Origin: Fusibacter sp. A1
Lineage (GTDB): Bacteria; Bacillota; Clostridia; Peptostreptococcales; Acidaminobacteraceae
Direction: 5' to 3'
Assembly (NCBI RefSeq): GCF_004125825.1
Contig: NZ_QQWI01000004.1
Coordinates: 248,001 to 312,000, forward strand
Length of the DNA stretch: 64,000 bases
Shown: positions 45,177 to 54,272 of the stretch, in pieces
Numbering within the stretch: the stretch's first letter is position 1
Layout of the letters: each line of letters begins with the position of its first letter
Program-made: the position numbers and the translations under genes
The notes under the pieces: model-generated
Told to the model about the DNA's origin: nothing
What the model saw: only the letters and a program-made list of their open reading frames with translations
Databases searched by the model: none

Positions 45177-46142
45177 GTGATTATTATTTACGAACTACTA
45201 GGCATCAAGTTCCTAAAGCAAGCAATGATGCGCAAGGTGGTCTATGCGCTTGTTCCAATCATTATCGCATCCATCTATTTTTTTGGATGGCGTTCGATTG
45301 TAATGATGGCGCTTGCTTCTGCCGTCGGCGTACTGACCGAATGGATCTTCGAAAAGAAAAAGAACAAACCCGTATCGGAAGCGGTCTATGTGACAGCAAT
45401 CCTATACACGCTTACCCTACCGGTCAGAACGCCGCTTTGGATCGTCGCTGTCGGGATGATCTTTGGCATCGTATTCGGCAAAGAGGTTTTCGGTGGATTT
45501 GGACGTAACGTGTTCAATCCGGCTCTTGTGGGTAGGGCCTTTGTCTATGTCAGTTTTCCCGCGTTTTTAACCGGCCAGTGGACAGCACCATTCACAGACA
45601 TTGCTGGAGGATTCACAAAATTCATGGGCACACCGATCGACGACCTCGCTTCTGCGACACCCATGTTGATTTTTAGGGCGACAGGTGAAATGGCCGATCT
45701 TTCAAAACTTTTCATAGGCAATATCTCCGGATCGCTTGGTGAAACAAGCGCTGTACTTATATTACTTGCAGGGCTTTACCTCCTTAAAACAAAAACAGCC
45801 TCATGGGAAACCATGCTTTCGACGCTGCTAAGCTTTTTGATTTTCAATAGCGCGTTTTACCTATTAGGCGCCGAGGCGGTTCCTAACCCGCTATTCGGAC
45901 TACTTTCCGGAGGAATCCTCTTCGCGGCGGTCTTTATGGCGACAGATCCGATATCCTCACCAAAGACAAAAGAGGCCAAGTTCATCTACGGAGCCATCAT
46001 AGGGCTTGTGACAGTCGTCATAAGGGGGTTCGCCCTTTTCGCAGGCGGAGTCATGTTCGCCATCTTAATCGGCAACACCTTCGCACCGATATTGGATGAG
46101 ACGGTCAAATACCTTAAAAAGAGAAAAAAGGAAAGAGGGTGA
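45177..46142 (+). CDS. nqrB: Na+-translocating NADH:quinone reductase subunit B
   Basis: A 321-residue membrane protein of the NqrB/RnfD family, about 90 residues shorter than proteobacterial NqrB. GTG at 45177 is the likely start; the next in-frame ATGs fall inside the conserved MMRKVVYALVP region. EVFGGFGRNVFNPALVGRAF is closer to NqrB than RnfD. ISGSLGETSAV holds the threonine that carries covalent FMN. About nine helices form the channel for electrons and Na+. It is the first gene of the operon; no nqrA precedes it. Confidence 0.88.
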   Translation: MIIIYELLGIKFLKQAMMRKVVYALVPIIIASIYFFGWRSIVMMALASAVGVLTEWIFEKKKNKPVSEAVYVTAILYTLTLPVRTPLWIVAVGMIFGIVFGKEVFGGFGRNVFNPALVGRAFVYVSFPAFLTGQWTAPFTDIAGGFTKFMGTPIDDLASATPMLIFRATGEMADLSKLFIGNISGSLGETSAVLILLAGLYLLKTKTASWETMLSTLLSFLIFNSAFYLLGAEAVPNPLFGLLSGGILFAAVFMATDPISSPKTKEAKFIYGAIIGLVTVVIRGFALFAGGVMFAILIGNTFAPILDETVKYLKKRKKERG

Positions 46143-46146
46143 GTCC

Positions 46147-46752
46147 ATGGCTAAAAAGAAAAAGCAAATCCTTTACCCTGTTTTCTTCATGATCCTGATC
46201 ACCGTGATTTTTGTAAGCGCGCTTGCGGTCATCAATGAGGCTACAAAAGAGATTATCGCTAAGCAAGAAGCGCTAAAAGTAAAAGAGAACATCCTATATG
46301 TGTTCGGTTTGACACACGACCCGACGCCCGAAGCCACTGAAGCCGCATATGATCTTTATATCGAGGAAAAATCAGTCGTGGACCAGCAGGTCTTCTATGC
46401 CAGTAAGGACGGAACACAGTTGGGATACGCCTTTGTCATCAGCGGCCCCGGTCTTTGGGGATCCATGACAGGATACGCGGCAGTATCAAACGACTTAGAT
46501 GCGATTCTTGGAATCAGCTTCGTGAGCCATTCTGAAACACCGGGCTTAGGTGGCAGGGTCGACGAGGACTGGTTCAAGGACCAATTTAGGGGAATCGCCA
46601 TTTCTAAAGATTCCGACTCCGCCGTATTTAGACCCGCCCCTGAAGGAAATGTCGACGCCATAACGGGTGCGACGCTTACTTCCGAGTCGGTTCGGGTGAT
46701 CATCAACACGGACATCATCGATTTCATCACAAACTACGGGGGTGATTTATAA
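46147..46752 (+). CDS. nqrC: Na+-NQR subunit C
   Basis: A 201-residue protein with one N-terminal membrane helix (about 9-29) and an extracytoplasmic FMN-binding domain. DAITGATLTSESV contains the SGAT-like site where ApbE attaches FMN to a threonine. The start at 46147 follows AGAGGGTGAGTCC; the gap to nqrB is four bases and the stop overlaps the nqrD ATG. No apbE gene is visible in the window, so it must be elsewhere. Confidence 0.9.
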   Translation: MAKKKKQILYPVFFMILITVIFVSALAVINEATKEIIAKQEALKVKENILYVFGLTHDPTPEATEAAYDLYIEEKSVVDQQVFYASKDGTQLGYAFVISGPGLWGSMTGYAAVSNDLDAILGISFVSHSETPGLGGRVDEDWFKDQFRGIAISKDSDSAVFRPAPEGNVDAITGATLTSESVRVIINTDIIDFITNYGGDL

Positions 46753-47378
46753 TGGCTTCTAAAGCACAGAAAGTGATTCATATGGGACTCATCAAGGACA
46801 ATCCCGTCTTCAGACAAATCTTGGGTATCTGTTCGGCACTCGCTGTAACCAACCTGATGATGAACTCGCTGATTATGGGAATAGGCCTTATGTTCGTAAC
46901 CGCCTTCTCATCACTTACCGTATCGCTGATAAGACAGTTCACTCCAAAACATATAAGAATGATGGTACAGACACTTATCATCGCCGCCTACGTGATTATC
47001 GTAGACATCATACTCAAGGCCTACATGCCAGAAATGAGCAAAGCGCTTGGACCTTATGTCGGTCTCATCATTACAAACTGCATCATCATGGGCCGTGCGG
47101 AATCCTTTGCGCAAAACAACACTCCGATTATCTCGTTTGTAGACGGTCTGGCCATGGGTGGCGGCTATGCGGCCGTTCTGCTTGCAATCGCGACTGTCAG
47201 AGAACTTCTAGGTTTCGGTTCACTCTTTGGAATCAACATACTCGGCGATGCGTGGGTCAACTGGACACTCATGATCATGCCTCCTGGAGCATTTTTCATG
47301 CTTGGAATCGTAATCTGGATCAGCAAGAACGTCTTCCCTGACGTTGAAGCGACCGACGCGAAAGGTGGTGCAAAATAA
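46752..47378 (+). CDS. nqrD: Na+-NQR subunit D
   Basis: A 208-residue membrane protein with six helices, homologous to RnfE. LGICSALAVTN and ITNCIIMGRAE supply the cysteines that, with those of NqrE, hold an iron-sulfur centre inside the membrane. It overlaps nqrC by one base and nqrE by one base. Confidence 0.92.
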   Translation: MASKAQKVIHMGLIKDNPVFRQILGICSALAVTNLMMNSLIMGIGLMFVTAFSSLTVSLIRQFTPKHIRMMVQTLIIAAYVIIVDIILKAYMPEMSKALGPYVGLIITNCIIMGRAESFAQNNTPIISFVDGLAMGGGYAAVLLAIATVRELLGFGSLFGINILGDAWVNWTLMIMPPGAFFMLGIVIWISKNVFPDVEATDAKGGAK

Positions 47379-47968
47379 TGCTAGAAATCAATCCTCTAAT
47401 CATCTTCTTCGCAGCGATCTTCACAAACAACATGATCATGTCCAATTTCCTTGGAATGTGCTCCTTTATCGCAGTATCCAGTGAGATCAAGACCTCGCTT
47501 AGCCTTGGACAGGCAGTGACTTTTGTTCTGACCTTCACCACGCTCTTAAACTACATGGTCTATCACTATATACTCGTACCGCTCGGTATCGAGTACTTGA
47601 GATACATCGTGTTCATCATCGTCATCGCCGCCTTCACCCAGCTGGTGGAAATGATCATCGACAGATACTTCCCTACGCTTTATCATGCGTTAGGTATCTT
47701 TTTACCGCTGATCACTGTAAACTGCGCGATCCTTGGCGTATCGCTGTTCATGATCATCAGAGACTACAACCTGATGCAGTCACTCGCATTCGGCGTAGGA
47801 TCGGGTCTTGGCTGGACGCTTGCCATTGTCACTATGGCGGGTATCAGACAGAAGATTAAAAACAATCCTATTCCTAAAGGCCTTGAGGGTCCTGGAATCA
47901 CGCTAATCATAACCGGCCTGATGGCACTGGCCTTTATCGGCTTTAGTGGCATTGTGCAAATTCAATAG
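47378..47968 (+). CDS. nqrE: Na+-NQR subunit E
   Basis: A 196-residue membrane protein with six helices, homologous to RnfA and inverted in topology to NqrD. FLGMCSFIAVSS and ITVNCAILGVSL hold the two cysteines of the intramembrane cluster. Overlaps nqrD by one base. Confidence 0.92.
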   Translation: MLEINPLIIFFAAIFTNNMIMSNFLGMCSFIAVSSEIKTSLSLGQAVTFVLTFTTLLNYMVYHYILVPLGIEYLRYIVFIIVIAAFTQLVEMIIDRYFPTLYHALGIFLPLITVNCAILGVSLFMIIRDYNLMQSLAFGVGSGLGWTLAIVTMAGIRQKIKNNPIPKGLEGPGITLIITGLMALAFIGFSGIVQIQ

Positions 47969-47979
47969 GAGGTTACGAG

Positions 47980-49080
47980 ATGAATGACATTCTAACAACC
48001 GTTATCTCCATATCGGCAATTTCTGGAACCCTCGCTCTCCTGCTTTCCATTGCGAACAGGACCATTGCCAACTACGGCGACAAGAAGATGCTGATCAACA
48101 ACGAAAAGGAACTGATCGTCGACGGCGGTGACACACTGCTCAGCTCGCTGATCGAGAACGAAATTTTCATTCCCTCCGCATGTGGCGGCAAGGGAAGCTG
48201 CGGCTACTGCAAGGTCAAGGTGCTTGAAGGAGGCGGAGAAGTCCTGCCTACAGAGCTTGGTTATCTGACAAAAGAAGATCAGGACGGTGGAGTTAGACTA
48301 AGCTGTCAGTGTAAAGTCAAAGAAGACATCTCCATTGAGATACCCGAAGAACTCTTCAATGTGAAGCAGTATGACTATACGGTAAAACAGAACAACCTAG
48401 TCAATTCAACAATCAAACACTTGGTTCTTGATCTGCCTGCCGGAAAAGAAATCGACTTCAAGCCCGGCCAGTACATTCAGATACTGACCCCGACCTATAA
48501 GGGCAACGATGAAGAGGTCTATAGGGCATATTCCCTTGCCTCGCCTCCAAGCCAGAAGCATACGATCGAACTCTTTATCGGTCTCATACCTGAGGGTATA
48601 TGCACGACCTATGTGCACACGCTTTTAAAAGAGGGTCAAAAGTTGACCGTTGTCGGTCCCTTTGGTGATTTCTATTATAGGGAAAGCGAGAGGGAGATGG
48701 TCATGGTGGCCATAGGAACAGGCATGGCTCCGATCATGTCTATTCTGAGACATATGCACGAAAACAAGATCCACAGAAAATGCACCTTCTTCTTCAGTGC
48801 CAGGAACAAACAGGAGCTTTATATGATGGATAAGATCGCGGAATTTGAAAAGGACATGCCTAACTTCAAATTCATCTATTCCCTCACAAGAGCCACCGAC
48901 GAAGACCAATGGGAAGGCGACAAGGTCAGAGTGCCTGATCTGATTAAGAAGTATCTTGAAAACGGAGCAAACAAAGAAGCCTACATGTGCGGTAGCCCCA
49001 AAATGATCGATTCAGCGGCAGAGGCCTTGGTCGAGATAGGAATGGAAGAAGCCTTCATCTACTATGATAAATTCGAATAA
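47980..49080 (+). CDS. nqrF: Na+-NQR subunit F (NADH dehydrogenase module)
   Basis: A 366-residue protein with one N-terminal membrane helix (about 4-26), a 2Fe-2S domain with C68, C74, C77 and C109/C111 (ACGGKGSCGYCKV, LSCQC), and a ferredoxin reductase module with RAYSLAS (FAD), GTGMAPIMS (NADH) and MCGSPKM. Electrons enter from NADH here and pass to the flavins of NqrC and NqrB. AGGAGG precedes the ATG. This subunit distinguishes the operon from Rnf, which lacks NqrF and uses RnfB and RnfC. Confidence 0.94.
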   Translation: MNDILTTVISISAISGTLALLLSIANRTIANYGDKKMLINNEKELIVDGGDTLLSSLIENEIFIPSACGGKGSCGYCKVKVLEGGGEVLPTELGYLTKEDQDGGVRLSCQCKVKEDISIEIPEELFNVKQYDYTVKQNNLVNSTIKHLVLDLPAGKEIDFKPGQYIQILTPTYKGNDEEVYRAYSLASPPSQKHTIELFIGLIPEGICTTYVHTLLKEGQKLTVVGPFGDFYYRESEREMVMVAIGTGMAPIMSILRHMHENKIHRKCTFFFSARNKQELYMMDKIAEFEKDMPNFKFIYSLTRATDEDQWEGDKVRVPDLIKKYLENGANKEAYMCGSPKMIDSAAEALVEIGMEEAFIYYDKFE

Positions 49081-49186
49081 GAATAAACGCATTTTGTTTA
49101 TTCCGCCCCACCGGCCAGTCAGCTTGCATTTCAGATGACGTAGAGGTGAGTTGAAATTGAAAAGAATCTTACAAGAAGAACTAAAT

Positions 49187-49217
49187 AAAAAAGTTGGACA
49201 CCTGTCCAACTTTTTTT
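49187..49217. terminator. Bidirectional terminator between nqrF and the dipeptidase gene
   Basis: AAAAAAGTTGGAC (49187-49199) with GTCCAACTTTTTT (49204-49216) and a four-base loop. A small 8-bp hairpin also follows directly after the nqrF stop (49081-49103). Confidence 0.88.
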
Positions 49218-49242
49218 AATTCATTCTTATATTTTCTCTCTT

Positions 49243-50634
49243 CTATTTTGCCAATCGATAAATCGCATCCGCATAGATCTTTGTCATCCTCACAAGATCG
49301 TCCTTCACGATGTACTCATCCGCCTGGTGCATCGTATCGTGCGCGCCCGGGAACAAAGGGCCGTATGCGACGATGTTGGGCATGCTTCTCGCGTAGGTTC
49401 CTCCGCCGATGCAGATCGGCTGCGCCTTCTCATCGCCTGTGTGTATCTTATACACATCCATCAGGGTTTTGATCAGTTCACCGTCTTTGTCATGCACGAT
49501 AGGGTCCACAGAGCTTACCACATCGTAGGTGAATCTCTCCAGTTCGATGATATTCTTAAATGCACTATTGTATACGTCCTCAAGCGACTTTGTCACAGGA
49601 TACCTTACATTGACGCTTAAGCTTCCCCCAGCCTCGTTCATGAGGACTGTGCCTACATTGAAGGTCAGCGCGCCAGAAATGTCATCTTCCATTCCCATGC
49701 CTATACCCTCGCCGCCCGTGAGCATGTTGATTCTTCTGACATAGGCTCTTACAAAGCTCGAAGCGTCTCCAATTTGAAGGTCAAGCACATCAAGACAGCT
49801 CATCAGAAGGGATATGGCATTGGTTCCAGCCTCTGGGGTCGATGCATGTGCAGAAACGCCTTTGACACTGAGCCTTGTAAGCTCTTTAGACCGGTCGATC
49901 GTCACATTGCACTCAAAATCCTTGTTGAAGCTTGTGACCATGTCTGTGATATCCATGGTCTCTTCGATAAAGGCCTCCGCATAGTCAGGAACCATGTTCA
50001 CTGCCGTTCCGCCATTTATGCTGACAACTCTGATACCGCCATCGTCGATGGCCTCTGCGAATGTCTTTTTCAGATTGAAGGTCGTGATTCCTTTTTCCGC
50101 ATAGATCACAGGAAAATCAGCATCTGGAGTGAAACCGGTGACCGGTGGCTTTTCTTTTGTCAGATAGTGCTTCACGCATTTCGACCCTGTCTCTTCATTG
50201 AGTCCGAAGATCAGTCTGATGCTCCTATCTAGCTTTTCACCGGACTCCTTGATCGCCTTTAGTGCAAAAAAACTTGCCGCCGCAGGTCCCTTATCGTCAA
50301 GCGCCCCGCGTCCGATGATTCTTGTTTCCTCAATGGTTCCGCCGAAGGGCTCGAACGTCCAGTCGTTGCCTTCGGGCACCACATCCAAATGGCAAAGCAC
50401 GCCGACATAGTCCTCTTGGTCTCCAAGCTGTATGTAGCCGACCTGATTGTCCATGTTCTTTACTTCAAATCCCGCTTCTTTTCCAAGCTCAAGCATATAT
50501 TCGAGCGCTTTTGTATTCGCCGCTCCGTATGGATGATTCTCACTATCTGACGAGTCAAGCACGCTCCTGAACTTAAGCAGGCTTGATAGTGTCTCATAAA
50601 GATTTTCCTTAGTTGATTCTATGTAAGTGTTCAT
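49243..50634 (-). CDS. pepV: PepV-type dipeptidase (M20 family)
   Basis: A 463-residue M20 zinc peptidase of the Sapep/PepV branch, which releases amino acids from dipeptides in the cytoplasm. GVLCHLDVVPEG carries the first zinc histidine, GRGALDDKGPAAAS the bridging aspartate, and GLNEETGSKC the catalytic glutamate pair. GGGTYARSMPN near the C-terminus is also typical. The start at 50634 is chosen for GGGAGGA. Convergent with nqrF. Confidence 0.9.
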   Translation of the reverse strand: MNTYIESTKENLYETLSSLLKFRSVLDSSDSENHPYGAANTKALEYMLELGKEAGFEVKNMDNQVGYIQLGDQEDYVGVLCHLDVVPEGNDWTFEPFGGTIEETRIIGRGALDDKGPAAASFFALKAIKESGEKLDRSIRLIFGLNEETGSKCVKHYLTKEKPPVTGFTPDADFPVIYAEKGITTFNLKKTFAEAIDDGGIRVVSINGGTAVNMVPDYAEAFIEETMDITDMVTSFNKDFECNVTIDRSKELTRLSVKGVSAHASTPEAGTNAISLLMSCLDVLDLQIGDASSFVRAYVRRINMLTGGEGIGMGMEDDISGALTFNVGTVLMNEAGGSLSVNVRYPVTKSLEDVYNSAFKNIIELERFTYDVVSSVDPIVHDKDGELIKTLMDVYKIHTGDEKAQPICIGGGTYARSMPNIVAYGPLFPGAHDTMHQADEYIVKDDLVRMTKIYADAIYRLAK

Positions 50635-50771
50635 GATAAATCCTCCCTTTTCATGTTTAAAGTTTATCATAAAAACAGCTTCCCACGCTACTAGGTTTAA
50701 CGAATCAAATCAGGGGTATAAATTTAACAGGCTTATAATAGTTTTTTTACCATAGATGAGGTGGGGATTTT

Positions 50772-51509
50772 ATGAAAATCGATGGCACTACCGCTAGAAT
50801 CGCAAGCGGATTAAGAATCAATAGCGCCAAGGATGATGCGGCAGGCCTTGCAATTAGTCAAAAGTTGACGTCTCAAGAGAGTGGCCTTGACCAAGGCGTA
50901 AGAAACGCCAGGCAGAGCGCAGATGCCCTTAATACCGCAGAAGGAGCACTTGGCGGAATCAGCGATTCACTGAACCGAATGAGGGAACTTGCGGTTCAGG
51001 CATCAAATGGAATCTTAACAAGCGACGAGCGTAAGATCATACAAACTGAAATCGACCAGATCAAAGAAGGCATCACCGATCAGGCGAGAAATACTCAGTT
51101 TAACACCAAGCAGCTACTCGACGGTTCCTTTAGAGACATAGCGACAGGCACTCAACCGGATGGTTCCGGTGCGACTGTCGGCGTCGCAGGATCGACGCTA
51201 GCAGAACTTGGTATCGAAAATTTCGATGTCACAGGCAGCTTTGATATTTCAACACTCGACCAGGCGATCAGCAGAGTCAGCGAAAACAGAGGACAGATCG
51301 GTGCTCAGACCAATGCCCTTGAAAGTACGATACGTAGCAACGAGATCGCGCGAGTGAACACCACAGCCGCCAACTCCAGGTTGAGGGATGCGGATGTCGC
51401 AAAAGAGTTTTCACGACTTAGCCAGCAGAACATCAACCAGCAGTATAAGTTAAGCATTCAAAAATTGCAGCAACAGCATGAGGGCAATTCACTCAACCTC
51501 CTGCTATAA
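50772..51509 (+). CDS. Short flagellin with truncated N-terminus
   Basis: A 245-residue flagellin. IASGLRINSAKDDAAGLAIS and RMRELAVQASNG show the N-terminal D0/D1 core, and the C-terminal LRDADVAKEFSRLSQQN core is intact. Almost no central variable domain exists. Compared with common flagellins about 18-20 residues are missing at the very start, the segment that normally begins MRINHN and contributes to export and D0 packing. GAGGTGGGG precedes the ATG, and no upstream frame continues it. It may be a minor or non-filament flagellin. It stands alone. Confidence 0.85.
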   Translation: MKIDGTTARIASGLRINSAKDDAAGLAISQKLTSQESGLDQGVRNARQSADALNTAEGALGGISDSLNRMRELAVQASNGILTSDERKIIQTEIDQIKEGITDQARNTQFNTKQLLDGSFRDIATGTQPDGSGATVGVAGSTLAELGIENFDVTGSFDISTLDQAISRVSENRGQIGAQTNALESTIRSNEIARVNTTAANSRLRDADVAKEFSRLSQQNINQQYKLSIQKLQQQHEGNSLNLLL

Positions 51510-51515
51510 AAAATA

Positions 51516-51541
51516 AAAGACCTTGAATTTGAGGTCTTTTT
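51516..51541 (+). terminator. Terminator of the flagellin gene
   Basis: AAAGACCT (51516-51523) with AGGTCTTT (51532-51539), followed by T residues. Confidence 0.8.
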
Positions 51542-51569
51542 GTTTTGCTTCTTGTTTTGCTTCTTATTA

Positions 51570-52262
51570 TTATGATCCGACAGTTTTTTTCAGTTCGATA
51601 ACCTCAGCTTCACTGAGTTCTCTCCATTTGCCCATCTTAAGGTCTCCAAGCAGCACGTTGACGATGCGGACCCTTTTGAGTGTGATCACATGGTAGCCGA
51701 GCACATCGCACATTCTTCTGATCTGTCTGTTGAGCCCCTGGGTCAATATGATTTTGAACCGCCTTTTTCCAAGCCTTTCGACAGTACATGGTCTGGTGAA
51801 TGTATCGAGAATATGTACCCCGCTGCTCATTCTAGCGATAAAATCGTCCGTGACCGGTTTTTCGACCTCGACGATATACTCCTTCTGGTGATAGTGTGCG
51901 GCTTTCATCAGCCCATTGCTAAGCTCACCGTCGTTGGTCAGTAAGATAAGCCCTTCCGAATTCTTATCGAGTCTTCCCACAGGAAAAACCCTTTCCTTAT
52001 GATTGACAAAATCAATGATATTGCTTGTAATCTTCTTGTTGGTCGTACATTCGATACCTACCGGCTTATGCAGTGCGAGATACACTTTTTTTGTGACTCT
52101 TGAAAGCATCTGTCCATCAACGACCACAACATCCTCATCGTTCACCTGTTGACCCATTACAGCGATGTGATGGTTCACATAGACGAGCCCCTCTTCAATC
52201 AGCTTATCTGCTTCTCTTCTGGAGCAGCGGCCTGTTTCAGCGATATATTTATTAAGACGCAT
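51570..52262 (-). CDS. rluF: 23S rRNA pseudouridine synthase RluF-like
   Basis: A 230-residue RsuA-family enzyme. The N-terminal S4 domain (MRLNKYIAETGRCSRREADKL) is followed by the catalytic motif GRLDKNSEGLILLTNDG with its aspartate, and the QGLNRQIRRMCDVLGY block. The pattern KNSEGL and HYHQKEYIVEV fits the RluF branch, which modifies U2604 of 23S rRNA; a different target within the family is possible. Transcribed alone. Confidence 0.85.
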   Translation of the reverse strand: MRLNKYIAETGRCSRREADKLIEEGLVYVNHHIAVMGQQVNDEDVVVVDGQMLSRVTKKVYLALHKPVGIECTTNKKITSNIIDFVNHKERVFPVGRLDKNSEGLILLTNDGELSNGLMKAAHYHQKEYIVEVEKPVTDDFIARMSSGVHILDTFTRPCTVERLGKRRFKIILTQGLNRQIRRMCDVLGYHVITLKRVRIVNVLLGDLKMGKWRELSEAEVIELKKTVGS

Positions 52263-52365
52263 AGTAGCCTCCGTTTCGATGTCGTCATGATGCTTGATTG
52301 CATTATATCAATTACTTATCGATAGAACAAGCAGGTTTTTTAGCCTACCCACGCCCCGAATTCAC

Positions 52366-52396
52366 ACAAAAAACAGCCTCTGCTGCCAGAGACTGT
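52366..52396 (-). terminator. Terminator of the YfcC-type carrier gene
   Basis: On the minus strand ACAGTCTCTG pairs with CAGAGGCTGT (one G-U pair), then a run of T residues. Confidence 0.75.
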
Positions 52397-52424
52397 TTTG
52401 ATCGATTCTTATGAAGCGACTAAC

Positions 52425-54068
52425 TTACAAGCCTGTCATCACGCCTAAGACAATAAACACAGAGGCGAATACAAACAGGATTCCTTGGAACTTGATTTGG
52501 AACTTGAACCATTTCGTCCATTCGATTCTAGCGACACCCAGACAACCCATCAGTGAAGCAGATGTCGGTACGATCAGATTCGTAAAACCGTCACCCAACT
52601 GGAAGGCAAGTACAGAAACGTCTTTGGATACCCCTACGATTGAAGCAAGCGGAGCCATCAGCGGCATTGTAATAGCAGCCTGACCCGATCCTGAAACCAC
52701 AAAGAAATTGAAGATCGACTGGAACACATACATCACCCAAGCGATCATCATCGCCGGTAATCCCGTCAGCGTATTAGCCATACCGTTTAGAATCGTGTTC
52801 ATCACTGTCATTTCACCGGCACCGGTACCACCTAACACAAGGACGATCCCCTTAGCCATACCAACAACCATGGCAGCACCTAAAAGATCTGAAGCGCCTG
52901 TTCTAAACGAGCTTGCGATATCATTGGTTCTCATACCCTCAAGCTTGAAGATGACGCCGATGATACCGGCAACAAGTCCCATCGTAAAGAAGATAGAAGC
53001 AATTTCAGGTAGGTAGTACTCGTAAGCGTTGACTCCCCAAATAATCCAGAACAGACCGGCTACCACAGTCAAGAGGACCAGAACATGTCCTATTCCGAAC
53101 TTTGTGTTCTTCTGCGCTTTTTCCTTATAGTCGTTTCTGAAGTAATCATCGGATTCATAGGTCAACGAACTTTCAGGATTCTTTTTGACCTTGCTTGCAT
53201 ACCACATGGTAAAGGCGATTCCAAGTAGTGTGAAGAAGGCCCACATGCTCATCCTGAAGAACTGTCCCTGACCGACACTTACACCGGCGATACCTTGTGC
53301 GATAACCACAGAGAATGGATTCATCCAAGATGCGGCGAAACCGATTTGTGTCGCCACATAAGTCACCATCACACCGGTGATGGCGTCATAACCCAGTTCA
53401 ATCATGATCGGCACAAGGATAAGGGCAAAGGGAATCGCTTCTTCTCCCATACCGAAGACTGCGCCACCTGCTGAAAACAGGATGAACATCGCTGGAATAA
53501 TTAGAATCTCATACCCTTTTGTGTACTTGATCATATTCAAGATGCCGTTTTCAACAGCACCGGTCTTAAGCACGATTCCAAATGATCCGCCGACGATTAG
53601 GATGAATGCCATTACACCTACGGCAGAACCCCATTTGTCACCGGATACAAAACCTTCGAACACGTAGTTCAGGAAGCCGACTCCGCCCCATTTTTCGAAT
53701 ATCTTGATATCGGATGTTTCCCCATCCGTAATGTATTTACCGTAAACCTGAACGACTTTAAAGCTTTCAAGTTCAATCGCCTTTGCTTTAGATTTTTTTG
53801 TGTTGCCTAATTCTTCTTCCCCGCTAAAGACATAGACCCGACTTTCATCTGACGCGTCAATGGTATAACTTACGTCTGCTGCGGTCACATCGACAACTTG
53901 ACCGTCTGCCACTGTGCTTATTACCTTGTTATCCGTACCTAAAACCTCATAGGCGATATCGAATTTCCCCATCGGTACAACCCATGTTAGAAGTGCTGCT
54001 AAGACTACGATGAAAAATATGATCACATACGTGTCCGGCATCTGCCATTTCTTTTGTTCCTTTGACAT
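52425..54068 (-). CDS. YfcC family (DcuC-like) carrier
   Basis: A 547-residue membrane protein of the YfcC/C4-dicarboxylate anaerobic carrier superfamily with about 12 helices. After the first helix comes a roughly 90-residue soluble insertion (about 35-125). GMGEEAIPFALILVPIMIELGYD, PFSVVIAQGIAG and GFTNLIVPTSASLMG are conserved blocks, the last two being transmembrane helix-break motifs. The start at 54068 avoids an upstream in-frame codon with no ribosome binding site. Substrates of the family are poorly known. Because it has its own sigma-54 promoter in a cyanophycin degradation locus, import of beta-Asp-Arg or related dipeptide, or amino acid exchange, is a reasonable inference. Confidence 0.8.
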   Translation of the reverse strand: MSKEQKKWQMPDTYVIIFFIVVLAALLTWVVPMGKFDIAYEVLGTDNKVISTVADGQVVDVTAADVSYTIDASDESRVYVFSGEEELGNTKKSKAKAIELESFKVVQVYGKYITDGETSDIKIFEKWGGVGFLNYVFEGFVSGDKWGSAVGVMAFILIVGGSFGIVLKTGAVENGILNMIKYTKGYEILIIPAMFILFSAGGAVFGMGEEAIPFALILVPIMIELGYDAITGVMVTYVATQIGFAASWMNPFSVVIAQGIAGVSVGQGQFFRMSMWAFFTLLGIAFTMWYASKVKKNPESSLTYESDDYFRNDYKEKAQKNTKFGIGHVLVLLTVVAGLFWIIWGVNAYEYYLPEIASIFFTMGLVAGIIGVIFKLEGMRTNDIASSFRTGASDLLGAAMVVGMAKGIVLVLGGTGAGEMTVMNTILNGMANTLTGLPAMMIAWVMYVFQSIFNFFVVSGSGQAAITMPLMAPLASIVGVSKDVSVLAFQLGDGFTNLIVPTSASLMGCLGVARIEWTKWFKFQIKFQGILFVFASVFIVLGVMTGL

Positions 54069-54115
54069 TTTTGTCCCCCTCATGAAATAGTATTAAGATT
54101 ACAACCTAATACTAT

Positions 54116-54131
54116 TGCAAGCCAGATGCCA
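54116..54131 (-). promoter_or_regulatory. Sigma-54 promoter of the YfcC-type carrier gene
   Basis: Minus strand TGGCAT (54131-54126), five bases, TTGCA (54120-54116), matching the -24/-12 consensus TGGCAC-N5-TTGCA with one mismatch. Confidence 0.87.
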
Positions 54132-54240
54132 ACTTTCTCAAAATCCTCACTTTTTTTCAAAAGAGTCTGAATACTCAAAGTTCACGCTTTATCAGCTGCC
54201 TCTACGCACGAGTAGGATGACAAGCCCCTCTTTTGACTCT

Positions 54241-54272
54241 TTTATTGGTTGTTTAATGGTTACTTAATGGTC
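54241..54272. repeat. Three 11-bp-phased repeats, predicted activator sites for the carrier gene
   Basis: TTTATTGGTT (54241), TTTAATGGTT (54252) and CTTAATGGTC (54263), each starting exactly 11 bases after the previous one. They lie about 110-140 bases upstream of the sigma-54 promoter and overlap the last codons of the regulator gene. The same motif occurs upstream of the cyanophycinase gene. Confidence 0.78.

Noticed and set aside
45131-45508. A 125-residue plus-strand frame beginning with ATG just before nqrB
   Set aside because: It runs out of frame with nqrB over a conserved region, shows cysteine- and arginine-rich composition typical of a shadow frame, and has no recognisable domain.
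45177-49080. Rnf complex
   Set aside because: The operon has NqrF with NADH and FAD motifs and lacks rnfC and the polyferredoxin rnfB, so it is an Nqr-type operon despite the shared B/C/D/E-like subunits.
54157-54236. Terminator after the sigma-54 activator gene (TCAAAAGAG with CTCTTTTGA)
   Set aside because: The stem is only 9 bp with a 62-base loop and is followed by A, not T, residues on the minus strand.
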